Assembly (NCBI RefSeq): GCF_001593285.1
Contig: NZ_CP012529.1
Location: forward strand, 1,240,001-1,304,000
Length of the DNA stretch: 64,000 nucleotides
From: Psychrobacter sp. P2G3
Lineage (GTDB): Bacteria > Pseudomonadota > Gammaproteobacteria > Pseudomonadales > Moraxellaceae
Reading direction: 5' to 3'
Shown: in pieces, positions 1 to 8,265 of the stretch
How the letters are laid out: each line of letters starts with the position of its first letter
Position numbering within the stretch: the stretch's first letter is position 1
Made by a program: the position numbers and the translations under genes
The notes under the pieces: model-generated
The model's input: the letters and a program-made list of their open reading frames with translations, nothing else
Told to the model about the DNA's origin: nothing
Databases searched by the model: none

Positions 1-213
1 AACACAGCGAATGGAGGTTGTCGTATGCTCTCAGCATGTTGAGTCTCCGACAGTACTGGGGTGCTGGTGCGATTCACTTTGAAGTAATGAGTTGCCTCAG
101 CATTATAAAGCCTATGGTGTAGTGGCAGCGACACTCAAAAGATATCAATTCTCATCCAAAGAGTAGCGCTTGTGTAGATAATGATTTTTGATAAAGTAGA
201 GTATATGAATGAG
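1..213. other. Left edge, no recognised gene
   Basis: One plus-strand frame stays open from the window edge for about 40 codons and could be the 3' end of a gene that starts outside the window, but its translation is not one I recognise. No RNA gene or repeat was seen here. Confidence 0.3.
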
Positions 214-243
214 TTTAGCAACCAAGGTAAGTAGTGATATAAT
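214..243 (+). promoter_or_regulatory. Probable promoter of the parvulin gene
   Basis: A perfect TATAAT at 238-243 is preceded by TG one base upstream (extended -10). A weak TTTAGC at 214-219 sits 18 bases upstream as a possible -35. The site lies about 37 bases before the start codon at 280. Pattern match only. Confidence 0.5.
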
Positions 244-279
244 GCCCCGATAATCGATATTTTATAAAAGGTTTATATT

Positions 280-558
280 ATGGCTCGTACAGCTAGCGCA
301 TCACATATTTTAGTAAAAGATAAAGAACTGGCTGAGGACATTATTAGTAAGCTTAAAAAAGGCGTCCAGTTTGATGTGCTAGCTAAAAAACATTCAACCT
401 GCCCATCAGGTAAAAAAGGCGGTAACTTAGGCGAGTTTAAAAAAGGCGACATGGTACCGGCATTTGATAAAGTCTGCTTCAACGGCGAGCTATTTACCCC
501 ACATTTAGTAAAAACCAAATTTGGCTGGCATGTGATTAAAGTGCTTTACAGGACATAA
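280..558 (+). CDS. ppiC: Parvulin-type peptidyl-prolyl cis-trans isomerase
   Basis: This 92-residue protein is a stand-alone parvulin domain that isomerises Xaa-Pro bonds during protein folding. The family pattern is clear: the N-terminal ASHILVKD strand, the middle segment with STCPSGKKGGNLGEFKKGDMVPAFD, and the C-terminal TKFGWHVIKV strand that carries the active-site His. Length matches the small cytoplasmic PpiC (about 93 residues), and there is no signal peptide or membrane segment, so it should act in the cytoplasm. It is monocistronic, with its own promoter-like sequence and a hairpin terminator about 60 bases after the stop. The family call is firm; the specific client proteins are unknown. 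Confidence 0.95.
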   Translation: MARTASASHILVKDKELAEDIISKLKKGVQFDVLAKKHSTCPSGKKGGNLGEFKKGDMVPAFDKVCFNGELFTPHLVKTKFGWHVIKVLYRT

Positions 559-616
559 GAGTTAGAGTCTGTAGTGGCATAGAGGCTTTGGACTGTTTTT
601 AATAGATGATGGACAA

Positions 617-650
617 GAAAAGCCAGACAACTAAGCTGTCTGGCTTTTTT
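617..650. terminator. Bidirectional hairpin terminator
   Basis: AAAAGCCAGACA and its complement TGTCTGGCTTTTTT surround a 7-base loop, with a T-run on both strands. It closes the parvulin gene. A similar hairpin at 51107-51143 stands beside the intact homologue of the remnant that follows, so this one may have arrived with that remnant. Confidence 0.8.
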
Positions 651-654
651 ATGA

Positions 655-790
655 TTAATACTTATCTGTCTGCCAAAAATTATGCTCACATATACAGCTA
701 CTTCAATCAGACAAGGATAATTGCAGTACTCACATATAACATCGTCTAAGTAAGCATAGCATTGGGAAATCGTCTCAAACTGGGTTTTCT
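655..790 (-). pseudogene. Remnant of the cysteine-rich island protein
   Basis: Read on the minus strand, this stretch encodes QFETISQCYAYLDDVICEYC and then, after an indel, CEHNFWQTDKY followed by a stop. It matches the C-terminal half of the intact gene at 51154-51471 (LFETIGECFAYLDDVRCEYC and CEHAVW near its end). The reading frame is broken and no start codon or upstream half remains. It is a decayed paralogue of a gene that now sits beside the integrase about 50 kb away. Confidence 0.75.
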
Positions 791-814
791 ATATTATGTG
801 CTCTATTTCTTTCT

Positions 815-905
815 AAATCGCCTTACCACCAAAAATATCCAAAAATTGATTGACAGTTTTCGATGCATCCGAGAGAGGGTTGTCAAAAAGGTTAATCGAT
901 CGGTT
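815..905 (-). pseudogene. Remnant of a leucine-rich-repeat protein C-terminus
   Basis: On the minus strand this reads DNPLSDASKTVNQFLDIFGG, nearly the same as the C-terminus of the LRR protein at 46604-47470 (ENSLSDVSEAVSRFLGSVGG). The DNA is also alignable. Only the last 25-30 codons survive, directly next to the cysteine-rich remnant on the same strand. Confidence 0.7.
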
Positions 906-952
906 GCAAATGATACGGTTAAGCTAAAAAAATTCAAGAGTTTGAAAAGGAC

Positions 953-1129
953 ATGCCTAGTTTTGAAGGTGAGGTTACAAGCTTAGATAGTTATAATGAC
1001 TATGTGCTAACTGTGATTAGTCAACTTAAACAGAATAATAAAGGAAGTCTTTCTTCTGCTTTGATCAGCTATGTGATGCATCTTTTGTTGATAGTTAATG
1101 ATTTGGTGGTGTGTCAAAAAGTATACTGA
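953..1129 (+). CDS. Small unrecognised ORF, possibly a truncated gene
   Basis: This is a 58-codon ORF (MPSFEGEVTSLDSYNDY at its start) with only a weak purine run (AAAAGG) before its ATG. I do not recognise it. Its last 13 codons or so lie inside the left inverted repeat of the small element at 1091-1250, so it may be a gene cut short by insertion of that element, or chance coding in decayed DNA. Confidence 0.2.
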   Translation: MPSFEGEVTSLDSYNDYVLTVISQLKQNNKGSLSSALISYVMHLLLIVNDLVVCQKVY

Positions 1130-1250
1130 TTAAAATTTGAACAATTCTTGAAGCCTTGAAAGCCCTATAGAATCAGAGAACTTAGCATAGATTTCTTATT
1201 GACTTTTATCGCCAGCATACTTTTTAGAACACCACCAATAATTTAACTAG
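1091..1250. mobile_element. MITE-like element with about 40-bp inverted ends
   Basis: The left end (1091-1130) and the reverse complement of the right end (about 1211-1250) align over roughly 40 bases with few mismatches. The core GGTGGTGTGTCAAAAAGTAT is matched by GGTGGTGTTCTAAAAAGTAT. The 80-base interior codes for nothing visible. Terminal inverted repeats without a transposase describe a miniature element or a collapsed IS; no target duplication was identified. Confidence 0.6.
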
Positions 1251-1301
1251 TGAAGAAACAGAAACGCTAGGTTAGTGTGTGAGAGATTGAAAATATGTCT
1301 T

Positions 1302-1400
1302 TTAATAGTAACAAACGGTTGCTACCTCTTCACAACCTTGCTGATAGTAGCGGCCTATTACCGCTAACTTAAAGTCTGTGTCGCACTTCATAACATCCAT
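1302..1400 (-). pseudogene. Possible IS3-family OrfA fragment
   Basis: The minus-strand segment KCDTDFKLAVIGRYYQQGC resembles the N-terminal helix of IS3-group OrfA proteins (pattern Y-T-x-F-K-L-x-V-I-x-Y-Y). It runs into a stop after about 30 residues. No orfB is present. The match is short, so this is a tentative call. Confidence 0.3.
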
Positions 1401-1570
1401 ATATTGTGTCCAATTAATGGGGCAGGGCAAGTTCAATAAAAAGGTTTGAAGAAGCTTAAAGGTTATAAGTATGTTATTAAGTGAGCTATTGATTAGTAGT
1501 TTTCTAAATAGTGAGCACGATTTCATTAATAAATATTGGATATCGTAAAGTATATAAAGAAGAATCAAAA

Positions 1571-1600
1571 CATAAAGTATATGTAAATCTATACTTTATG
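1571..1600. repeat. Perfect 11-bp inverted repeat
   Basis: CATAAAGTATA at 1571-1581 is repeated as its exact reverse complement at 1590-1600, around an 8-base spacer. It lies just beyond the terminator of the lyase gene. It lacks a T-run and could be a second transcript-end hairpin or a protein-binding dyad. Confidence 0.5.
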
Positions 1601-1617
1601 TAAAACCTATCAGACAC

Positions 1618-1649
1618 AAAAAAACCTCAAGTAAACGAATACTTGAAGC
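1618..1649 (-). terminator. Rho-independent terminator of the lyase operon
   Basis: On the minus strand CTTCAAGT and ACTTGAGG form a stem around an 8-base loop, followed by seven T. It lies about 60 bases after the stop codon at 1711. Confidence 0.75.
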
Positions 1650-1710
1650 AAAACTTGCTTAGACTTAAAAATCTAAATTCGTTTTAAGTAGGAATGAGCA
1701 CTAGTAAAAT

Positions 1711-2886
1711 CTAATACTTAGCATCCCAAACAATATCTCTATATCTATTTGGATTAGTATCTCCTTCAGAGCTAAATACTAAGACTACGGAGTCTTGATC
1801 CAAACCTAACTTTTCAAGTAGATCATGATTTGAGGGGTCGCTACAAAGCTTGTAAAGCACACCAAGTGTAATTGCGCCAGATTCTCCACTAATAACTCGA
1901 GGATCATCTTGTAAAGGATTACCCAGTACTCGCATACCAGTGGCAGTTACGTTGTCATCAACAGAAGCAAAGTAATTACTGCAATCTTTTAAAATCTGCC
2001 AAGTGACTGGATTTGGTTCACCGCAAGCAAGCCCTGCCATGATACTGTTTAGTTCACCCGTTACATTAACGATTTCACCTTGCGCACTGGTACCGGAGCG
2101 ATAAATACAGTCAGCTGCTACAGGTTCTGCAATAATGGTTTCAAAGTTGTCTGCACCAAGCTTGTCTGCAAGATAGCCCAGTACACCACCAGCCATCGAA
2201 CCAACACCTGCTTGTAGTATTACATGAGTTGGCATTCCTTCAGACATTTCAGCTGCTTGTTCAATAGCTTCATCTGCCATGGTCATGTAGCCTTGGGCGA
2301 TCCAGGTCGGTATTTTCTCATAGCCTTTCCAAGCGGTATCCTGCACTAAAATCCAGCCATTTTCTTCGGCTGTTTTATTTGCTAGGCGGACTGTATCATC
2401 ATAATTTATATCGGTTACGATACATTCTGCACCTAATCCTCGAATACGCTCGACACTTACTGGTGATGATCCCTTCGGCATATAGACAACAGCTCTTTGT
2501 CCCATTTCACGAGCAGCCCACGCTACTCCAGTGCCATGATTACCAGCTGTTGCTGTCGAAAATACTAGAGGCTTGTCTAATTTAGAAGATACTGTTTTTA
2601 AATCAATTTCTGTAATATCAATGTCAATATATTCAGCTAATAAACTTCCTAAAGCATAGGAGCCACCTAGAACTTTGAATGCGTTGAGTCCAAAACGATG
2701 AGATTCATCCTTAACTAGGATTGATTTTACACCAAGTTTTTCCGCTAACATTGGTAATGAGACTAGAGGCGTCGGTTTATAACCATCAATCTGACAGTGA
2801 AATTTACGTATTTTTTTAGCTGATTCTGCATTAAAAAGGGACGAGTTTTGACCTGTATAAAAATGGTTTTCAGATATTTTCAGCAT
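1711..2886 (-). CDS. dpaL: Diaminopropionate ammonia-lyase family PLP enzyme
   Basis: The 391-residue protein is a fold-type II PLP enzyme. The lysine expected to bind PLP is K71 in SHRFGLNAFKVLGGS, and a glycine-rich phosphate loop (AGVGSMAGGVLG) follows near residue 230. The opening, with FYTGQNSSLFN and YKPTPLVSLPMLA, and the length match diaminopropionate ammonia-lyase (YgeX/DpaL, about 398 residues), which turns 2,3-diaminopropionate into pyruvate and two ammonia. Related enzymes act on serine, threonine or other beta-substituted amino acids, so the substrate here is inferred. RidA lies 60 bases upstream on the same strand, fitting a lyase that releases the reactive 2-aminoacrylate. The ATG follows a weak AAGAGA site. 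Confidence 0.85.
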   Translation of the reverse strand: MLKISENHFYTGQNSSLFNAESAKKIRKFHCQIDGYKPTPLVSLPMLAEKLGVKSILVKDESHRFGLNAFKVLGGSYALGSLLAEYIDIDITEIDLKTVSSKLDKPLVFSTATAGNHGTGVAWAAREMGQRAVVYMPKGSSPVSVERIRGLGAECIVTDINYDDTVRLANKTAEENGWILVQDTAWKGYEKIPTWIAQGYMTMADEAIEQAAEMSEGMPTHVILQAGVGSMAGGVLGYLADKLGADNFETIIAEPVAADCIYRSGTSAQGEIVNVTGELNSIMAGLACGEPNPVTWQILKDCSNYFASVDDNVTATGMRVLGNPLQDDPRVISGESGAITLGVLYKLCSDPSNHDLLEKLGLDQDSVVLVFSSEGDTNPNRYRDIVWDAKY

Positions 2887-2946
2887 AATGTTCTCTTATA
2901 AATAAAGAGGAGAAATGATACTGCGGTAGCAATATCGTCTTATAGA

Positions 2947-3330
2947 CTATCGAATAAAAGCAATTGCTTCTATTTCTACCAAAGCATCTTTTGGTAAACG
3001 AGCTGCCTCAAAACAAGTGCGACTTGGTGCAGCCTCAGTACCGAATACTTCAGTATAAACATCATTAAACGCAGAGAAGTTTTCCATATCAGAAAGCAGA
3101 CATGTTGTTTTCAGTACTGAGTCTAAAGAGGCACCACTTGCTTCAAGTATCGCTTTTAAATTGGCTAGAGACTGGCGTGCTTGCTCTATGATTCCACCTT
3201 CCACAAACTCCATTGTTTTAGGATCTAGTGGTAATTGTCCTGAGGTAAAGACTAGCTCTTTAAATGCCATACCTTGAGAGTATGGTCCAATTGCTGCTGG
3301 TGCTGCATCTGTATGGATTGTTTTTTTCAT
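2947..3330 (-). CDS. ridA: RidA family enamine/imine deaminase
   Basis: RidA hydrolyses 2-aminoacrylate and similar enamines left by PLP enzymes. The 127-residue product from the ATG at 3330 has the full family pattern: AAPAAIGPYSQG at the start, FTSGQLPLDP, the region LANLKAILEASGASLDSVLK, the substrate-binding Arg in APSRTCFEAARLP, and IEAIAFIR at the end. The reading frame extends 20 codons further to 3390, but AAAGGA lies at the right distance before 3330 and the family normally starts MKKTIHT-like, so the shorter start is chosen. It sits between the regulator and the lyase, all on the minus strand, which suggests one operon. Confidence 0.93.
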   Translation of the reverse strand: MKKTIHTDAAPAAIGPYSQGMAFKELVFTSGQLPLDPKTMEFVEGGIIEQARQSLANLKAILEASGASLDSVLKTTCLLSDMENFSAFNDVYTEVFGTEAAPSRTCFEAARLPKDALVEIEAIAFIR

Positions 3331-3352
3331 TACCAATTCCTTTTGTTGGTTA

Positions 3353-4054
3353 TTAGGATTTAAATTCTCGGATATATTTATAGATTGCATGGCGAGTGAT
3401 TCCTAAATGCTCAGAAACCATTGCTGTTGCTTCTTTAAATTCAAATATTTCATTTTCAAGTAAAACTTTAGTTATAGCTTTGTTTCTACCTTTCTGGTTA
3501 ACCGATGAGTCATTGTCAATTTCCAAAATTGCGTTATTAAGTGCTTGTTCAATTATATCTGTTGCAGATGAACTAAAGTTTTCATTAACGCCAGCATGTA
3601 AACCTGCCATATCCGGCATTAACGTTTGAATAATTTCTGGAAAAGGGCAGGATAAATTCATATTTATGCAGAACAATCCAATTGGTTTACCATCTTGACC
3701 CGCTAATACACAAGTAGTTGATTTGAGCAAAGCGCCATCTTTACTGGTAGTAAAATAACTTTTTGGTGCTACTTCGCCTGTTTTCTTGAACTGGCTGAGC
3801 ATCTTTAACCCTACATCTGTAATAGGTGAATAGACAGTACGACCAGTATGGTGACCATTGACTATTTTAACGACTGATTTCTCAAAGCTTGCAAATGAAT
3901 GAATCACTATTTCGCAATGAGGACCTATTAAGTCAGCGATTGTGTCAGCAAGTCGAAAGTAAGTTTCTAAGAACTTTGCATCTTCATCGGTAAATTCTGC
4001 GTTTAGTGCCTTAAATATTGTTTTTTTCACTTTTGAATCACTATTGTTAACCAA
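3353..4054 (-). CDS. YheO/DauR-type transcriptional regulator
   Basis: A 233-residue regulator with an N-terminal PAS-like YheO domain (about residues 25-140: LADTIADLIGPHCEIVIHSF, LAGQDGKPIGLFCINMN) and a C-terminal helix-turn-helix (about 190-233: FEFKEATAMVSEHLGITRHAIYKYIREFKS). Members such as DauR control amino-acid catabolic genes in response to a small ligand. Its 3' end comes within 25 bases of the ridA start, and its 5' end faces the M24 gene, so it is well placed to control both the minus-strand lyase unit and the plus-strand transport and hydrolysis unit. The ligand is unknown. Confidence 0.85.
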   Translation of the reverse strand: MVNNSDSKVKKTIFKALNAEFTDEDAKFLETYFRLADTIADLIGPHCEIVIHSFASFEKSVVKIVNGHHTGRTVYSPITDVGLKMLSQFKKTGEVAPKSYFTTSKDGALLKSTTCVLAGQDGKPIGLFCINMNLSCPFPEIIQTLMPDMAGLHAGVNENFSSSATDIIEQALNNAILEIDNDSSVNQKGRNKAITKVLLENEIFEFKEATAMVSEHLGITRHAIYKYIREFKS

Positions 4055-4279
4055 GTATGTTGCTTATATTGGTCTTCATAAAATAAAAACGCAAGCTAGA
4101 AATTAACTTTGCGTCACTATAAGACCATAAGTTTTGAATCAACGCAACTGTAAAGTTCACTAAATGTAATAATAATTAGCTACTTTTAATAAGTTAAAGT
4201 AATTTTTATGTATAGATAAATCGTTGATACAAAAGGTCTGTGACTACTTATTTACATAAAGTAACAATATATCAATTAT

Positions 4280-4307
4280 TTTACACTCTTATAACGGATA
4301 CTATATT
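4280..4307 (+). promoter_or_regulatory. Candidate promoter for the M24/BCCT genes
   Basis: TTTACA at 4280-4285 and TATATT at 4302-4307 are separated by 16 bases, in the 380-base divergent gap between the regulator and the M24 gene. The start codon is 127 bases downstream. The rest of the gap is AT-rich with no gene seen. Confidence 0.4.
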
Positions 4308-4433
4308 TAACTATTGAGAAGCAATATTTTATTCAGGTAATTTTTATCTAAATAACGACAACCGTAAGGCCTATAGTTCACTTATGTGGCTTTTGGTCAT
4401 GTACCCTACTGTGATAACAAGGAAGATGTCACC

Positions 4434-5600
4434 ATGATTAACTATCTACAACGTGGTTTTGAGCAGTCTGAATTTGAAGAAAGAACTGCCCGTGCACAGA
4501 AAGTTATGCACAATATGAAATTGGACGCGATGTTTTTTACCACTGAACCAAACGTACGTTACTTCACAGGGTTTCATACCCAGTTTTGGAAGAGTCCAAC
4601 GCGACCTTGGTTTATAGTTATACCCGCAGAAGGCAAGCCAATCGCAGTTGTACCTGAAATCGGTACCAGTGGTATGGCGGAGACTTGGGTTGATGACATC
4701 ATCACTTGGCCATCGCCACGACCAGAAGACGATGGCATTAGCCTCGTTGCTGATACCTTAAATATGCTACCGAATCGCTATGGTCGTGTGGGGGCGACGC
4801 TAGGTATCGAATCGCACTTACGTATGCCGATTAACAACTACCTACAGCTTACTGAAAAAGTAAATAAAGAGTTTGTTGACATCTCTTTAGCGGTACATGA
4901 GCTGCGCCAAATTAAATCTCAGGCTGAGATTGAAAAAACGCGTGAAGTCTGTCGAATTACCAATTTCGGTTTTAATAAACTGCCCAGTTATGCTCGTGTC
5001 GGTATGACGGAGCGTGAAATCTGTAAACAGCTACGTATCGATATGTTGCAAGAAGGTGCAGATGAATGTCCATATATCATTGCAGGTTCTGGGTATGATG
5101 GCTATGACAGTATCATTATGGGCCCGACAGATCGAGCCATTGAAGATGGTGATGTATTAATTATTGATACTGGCGCAGCTCGTGATGGTTACTTCTCTGA
5201 CTTTGATCGTAACTGGGCTTTTGGGCATGCAAGCGAGCAAACTAAAGCGGCTTATCGTGCTACATATGAAGCCACAACCAAAGGCTTTGAAGCTGCACGT
5301 CCTGGTGCAACCACTACGGATATATATAATGCAATGTGGGGTGTATTAGAGGCTAATGGCGCATTAGGGAATGATGTTGGCCGTCTGGGTCACGGCCTAG
5401 GTATTGAGCTGACAGAACGGCCATCCATTACCGCAACTGATAATTCTGTCCTCAAAGCGGGCATGATAATGACACTTGAGCCTGGCATGGTGTATGCGCC
5501 GGGAAAATCTATGGTGCACGAAGAGAATATCGTGATTACAGAAGACGGTGCAGAGTGGTTAAGTGTGCGCGCTGAGCCTGAGCTTATCATTATTAAATAA
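4434..5600 (+). CDS. M24 family (creatinase/prolidase fold) hydrolase
   Basis: The 388-residue protein has the two-part M24 architecture: an N-terminal creatinase-like domain (about 1-150, with TTEPNVRYFTGF) and a C-terminal pita-bread domain. The usual dimetal ligands are visible: two Asp in DTGAARDGYFSDFDRN (about 245 and 256), His in GHGLGIEL (about 320), Glu in LEPGM and Glu in HEENIVITEDG. It may therefore be a true peptidase or amidase; the fold also includes creatinase, ectoine hydrolase and DMSP lyase. A GTG 16 codons upstream extends the frame, but AAGGAAG sits correctly before the ATG at 4434. The BCCT gene starts 18 bases later, so hydrolase and transporter probably share a substrate. 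Confidence 0.85.
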   Translation: MINYLQRGFEQSEFEERTARAQKVMHNMKLDAMFFTTEPNVRYFTGFHTQFWKSPTRPWFIVIPAEGKPIAVVPEIGTSGMAETWVDDIITWPSPRPEDDGISLVADTLNMLPNRYGRVGATLGIESHLRMPINNYLQLTEKVNKEFVDISLAVHELRQIKSQAEIEKTREVCRITNFGFNKLPSYARVGMTEREICKQLRIDMLQEGADECPYIIAGSGYDGYDSIIMGPTDRAIEDGDVLIIDTGAARDGYFSDFDRNWAFGHASEQTKAAYRATYEATTKGFEAARPGATTTDIYNAMWGVLEANGALGNDVGRLGHGLGIELTERPSITATDNSVLKAGMIMTLEPGMVYAPGKSMVHEENIVITEDGAEWLSVRAEPELIIIK

Positions 5601-5618
5601 TCCGCAGGAGTAGCTGTT

Positions 5619-7196
5619 ATGTCAGATATATCAACAAAAACTGCGGAACCTAAACAAGGTCGATTAATATTTTTTAGCACCATGAGCTTTATTGTTTTAG
5701 TAGTAGCAGCAGGGATATTATTTCCAGATAAATTGTACACAGTAGGCATTGGTACTATGACTTATCTGACCGATACTTTCGGTTGGATATATATGGCAGG
5801 CTCATTTCTTTTTGTCATGTCGATGTTTTATCTTGCTTTTAGTAAGTATGGTGATATTAAACTTGGTGCTGATGATGCCAAACCTGAATTTAGCACGTTT
5901 TCTTGGATAGGTATGCTGTTTTCAGCAGGTATGGGTACGGTCATGCTCTATTGGGGTGTGGCAGAGCCTGTATATCATTATATGGAACCGCTATCTACCA
6001 CTGGTATCCTTCCGCAAACTGCAGAAGCCGCGGAATTTGCAATGAAGCAGAGTTTTATTCACCAAGGTATTCAAGCTTGGTCGGCTTTTTCAGTGGTTGG
6101 TTTGGCTGTCGGTTATCTGATGTACCGCAAAAAAGAGAGCGGTCTAATAAGTAATATTCTCATTCCTTGGGGACGTGATAAAGCCAGTGGTTCGCTTGGA
6201 AAAATAGTTAATATAATCTGTGTCTTTGGTGCTATCGCTGGTATTTCAACTTCCCTTGGTCAAAGTGGACTATCCTTAGGAGTTAGTTTTTCTTACCTTT
6301 TTGGTACACCTGACGCGCCTTGGGTCGTCTTTTTACTCGTTGGTGTAATTGCTTTAATTACTATTGTATGTACCACGACCGGTCTTGAAAAAGGCATTAA
6401 ATTGCTCTCAGATTATAATGCCTACCTGCTAATTGCTCTTATTCTACTAGTAGGATTTGTCGGGCCAACGACGACTATGATCAATGTCTATTTTGATTCT
6501 ATCGGTAACTATATCAATGACTTTTTTAAAGATGCGTTGATGCTACCAACATTCGCAGCAGAGGAAGAGGCACCTTGGATTCGGGGTTGGCCAATCTATT
6601 ATTACGCTTGGGCTATTGCTTGGGCACCCTTTGTAGGTCCATTCATTGCGCGGGTCTCTAAAGGACGTACTATACGCGAGTTTGTTTTGGGTTCAATGAT
6701 TCTACCTTGTCTTGGCATCTTCTTATGGGTTGCCTTCTTTGGGACTATAGGTATTCAGTCGGAGCCTGCGGTATTAGAAGCAGCGGCAGCGTCCTCAAAA
6801 GCGGCAACCTTTATTGTATTAGAAGACTTTCCATTAGGTAAGGTTATCTCGCTAGGTGTGGTTATCGCGCTATTTACTTGCTTTATTACCTCACTTAACA
6901 GTTCTACTTTCACCCTAGCCAGCATGAGTGAAGAAGGTTCAGATAATCCCAGCAATAAGATGAAAATTATCTGGGTAATCGCTCAATCAGCTATGGCACT
7001 TACGCTAATGATGAGTAGTACAGGTATTGATTTATTACAAAGTATTAGCTTGATATTTGCATTGCCGTTGATGTTCGTACTTTTCTTGTGTGTTGCCAGT
7101 ACCTTTAAAATGCTACGTGCTGAATTTGCAGAAGAATCTACACTTACCTCTAAAAGTGTTGCAGTAAAAATAACAAAAGATATAGAAACTGATTAA
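5619..7196 (+). CDS. BCCT family betaine/choline/carnitine-type transporter
   Basis: A 525-residue inner-membrane protein with about 12 hydrophobic segments. It shows the BCCT signatures: the glycine-rich GMGTVMLYWGVAEPVYHY near residue 110 and WAIAWAPFVGPFIARVSKGRTIREF near residue 335, whose aromatic residues line the substrate cage. These carriers import quaternary ammonium or sulfonium compounds with sodium or protons. An AGGAG site precedes the ATG, and the gene follows the M24 hydrolase by 18 bases. There is no long cytosolic C-terminal tail of the kind that senses osmolarity, which points to nutritional uptake over stress-controlled uptake. The exact substrate is not readable from the sequence. 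Confidence 0.93.
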   Translation: MSDISTKTAEPKQGRLIFFSTMSFIVLVVAAGILFPDKLYTVGIGTMTYLTDTFGWIYMAGSFLFVMSMFYLAFSKYGDIKLGADDAKPEFSTFSWIGMLFSAGMGTVMLYWGVAEPVYHYMEPLSTTGILPQTAEAAEFAMKQSFIHQGIQAWSAFSVVGLAVGYLMYRKKESGLISNILIPWGRDKASGSLGKIVNIICVFGAIAGISTSLGQSGLSLGVSFSYLFGTPDAPWVVFLLVGVIALITIVCTTTGLEKGIKLLSDYNAYLLIALILLVGFVGPTTTMINVYFDSIGNYINDFFKDALMLPTFAAEEEAPWIRGWPIYYYAWAIAWAPFVGPFIARVSKGRTIREFVLGSMILPCLGIFLWVAFFGTIGIQSEPAVLEAAAASSKAATFIVLEDFPLGKVISLGVVIALFTCFITSLNSSTFTLASMSEEGSDNPSNKMKIIWVIAQSAMALTLMMSSTGIDLLQSISLIFALPLMFVLFLCVASTFKMLRAEFAEESTLTSKSVAVKITKDIETD

Positions 7197-7277
7197 CCAA
7201 AATCTGACTATTAAATAAGCCCTTACAAGTTTTGAAATATTAGATGCCAAGTTTTTAAATAAAATAGAGGTGTTCTA

Positions 7278-7316
7278 ATGGCAAACTTATTTCTAATTAA
7301 GAGTTTAGTAAAATGA
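7278..7316 (+). CDS. 12-codon leader ORF coupled to the next gene
   Basis: ATG at 7278 follows AGAGGTG at good spacing and encodes MANLFLIKSLVK. Its TGA overlaps the ATG of the racemase-family gene (ATGA at 7313-7316). The next gene has no good ribosome site of its own, so this short ORF may deliver ribosomes to it. Inference from layout only. Confidence 0.35.
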   Translation: MANLFLIKSLVK

Positions 7317-8083
7317 GAACAATAGACGAATTTAAAAATTTTGAAACACCTCTATCTTACGTTCCTGCAGAAAGAATGAACAGAGTTCATATAGGGCTTG
7401 TACAGTTGAGTACAGACCATTCATTGGAAATGGATTGGGCAAAATTGGTTGGTTCACAAGCGGCAGTATTTAGTACTCGAGTTTTTTATAGCAGTGAAAT
7501 GAACGCAAAAGCACTTAATCAAATTGCAACGGGGATTAGTGATGCATCTAAGCTAATTGCAATGGGACTACCGATGGATGTCATGGCATTCGGCTGCACT
7601 TCAGCATCCATCATCATTGGTGAAGAAAGAGTTGCAAAACTATTAACCGAAAATCGAGGCAATATTCCAGTAACAAACCCATGGACAGCGGCCCAATCTG
7701 CATTTAAGCATCTTGGTGCTAATAAAATAGCAGTGTTTTCACCCTATACAACAGAGGTAAACTTTCCGCTTTACCAACAACTAACGCAGGCAGGGTTCGA
7801 AGTCTCTGTATTAGGGTCATTAGGCATAGAGAAAGATACCGATATTACTTTGGTATCTAAAGAGTCAATGTTCGAGGCGCTAAACCAGTTGTTGCCAGAC
7901 TCAGGTGCTGACTTGGTGTTTATGTCTTGTACTAATCTAAGAGTATTAGATCACATTCAAGAAATTGAAGATATGTTTGATATGCCAGTTGTGTGTAGTA
8001 CCTCAGCAATGTTCTGGCACGCAATGCATCTCACAGGAAAGAAAGCCATTTGCCCAGGCTACGGAAGTTTACTAAATAGTTAA
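7313..8083 (+). CDS. Asp/Glu racemase superfamily (maleate isomerase/EutA-like)
   Basis: The 256-residue protein belongs to the superfamily of aspartate/glutamate racemase, maleate isomerase and arylmalonate decarboxylase. The two catalytic cysteine motifs are present: FGCTSAS in the first half (about residue 92) and MSCTNLR in the second (about 208). The start VHIGLVQLSTDHSLEMD resembles the maleate-isomerase branch, which includes EutA of ectoine-utilisation clusters. It lies between the BCCT gene and the TRAP transporter on the same strand, so it probably isomerises or decarboxylates an intermediate of the imported compound. The specific reaction is not known. Its start is defined by overlap with a short leader ORF. 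Confidence 0.8.
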   Translation: MRTIDEFKNFETPLSYVPAERMNRVHIGLVQLSTDHSLEMDWAKLVGSQAAVFSTRVFYSSEMNAKALNQIATGISDASKLIAMGLPMDVMAFGCTSASIIIGEERVAKLLTENRGNIPVTNPWTAAQSAFKHLGANKIAVFSPYTTEVNFPLYQQLTQAGFEVSVLGSLGIEKDTDITLVSKESMFEALNQLLPDSGADLVFMSCTNLRVLDHIQEIEDMFDMPVVCSTSAMFWHAMHLTGKKAICPGYGSLLNS

Positions 8084-8086
8084 ATC

Positions 8087-8128
8087 ATAATTAGCTTAGA
8101 TATTCCGAAGTAATCTCAAGCTAATTAT
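8087..8128. repeat. 11-bp inverted repeat after the racemase gene
   Basis: ATAATTAGCTT at 8087-8097 is matched by AAGCTAATTAT at 8118-8128, a perfect 11-bp dyad with a 20-base spacer. No T-run follows, so it may be a processing hairpin or a binding site in the 182-base gap before the TRAP genes. Confidence 0.4.
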
Positions 8129-8265
8129 GAACATATATAGACACTGAATAAGGCTACAAATTATATGATTAAGATCGTTTGTTGCTGTTTTAAGTTTTAA
8201 GTGTAAACCGAGTATTAATTTTATATTAACTATCAATAGATATCTTAAATTTAAAAGGAGTTTAA

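Noticed and set aside
1302..1568. Full 88-residue ORF as a gene
   Set aside because: Only about 30 residues look transposase-like; the preceding part is low-complexity hydrophobic sequence in decayed DNA.
4386..5600. M24 protein as DMSP lyase DddP or ectoine hydrolase DoeA
   Set aside because: The M24 fold and a BCCT neighbour suggested both, but the N-terminal region (TTEPNVRYFTGF, FWKSPTRPWF) does not match what I remember of DddP or DoeA, and the sequence keeps the full set of dimetal ligands. Only the family is called.
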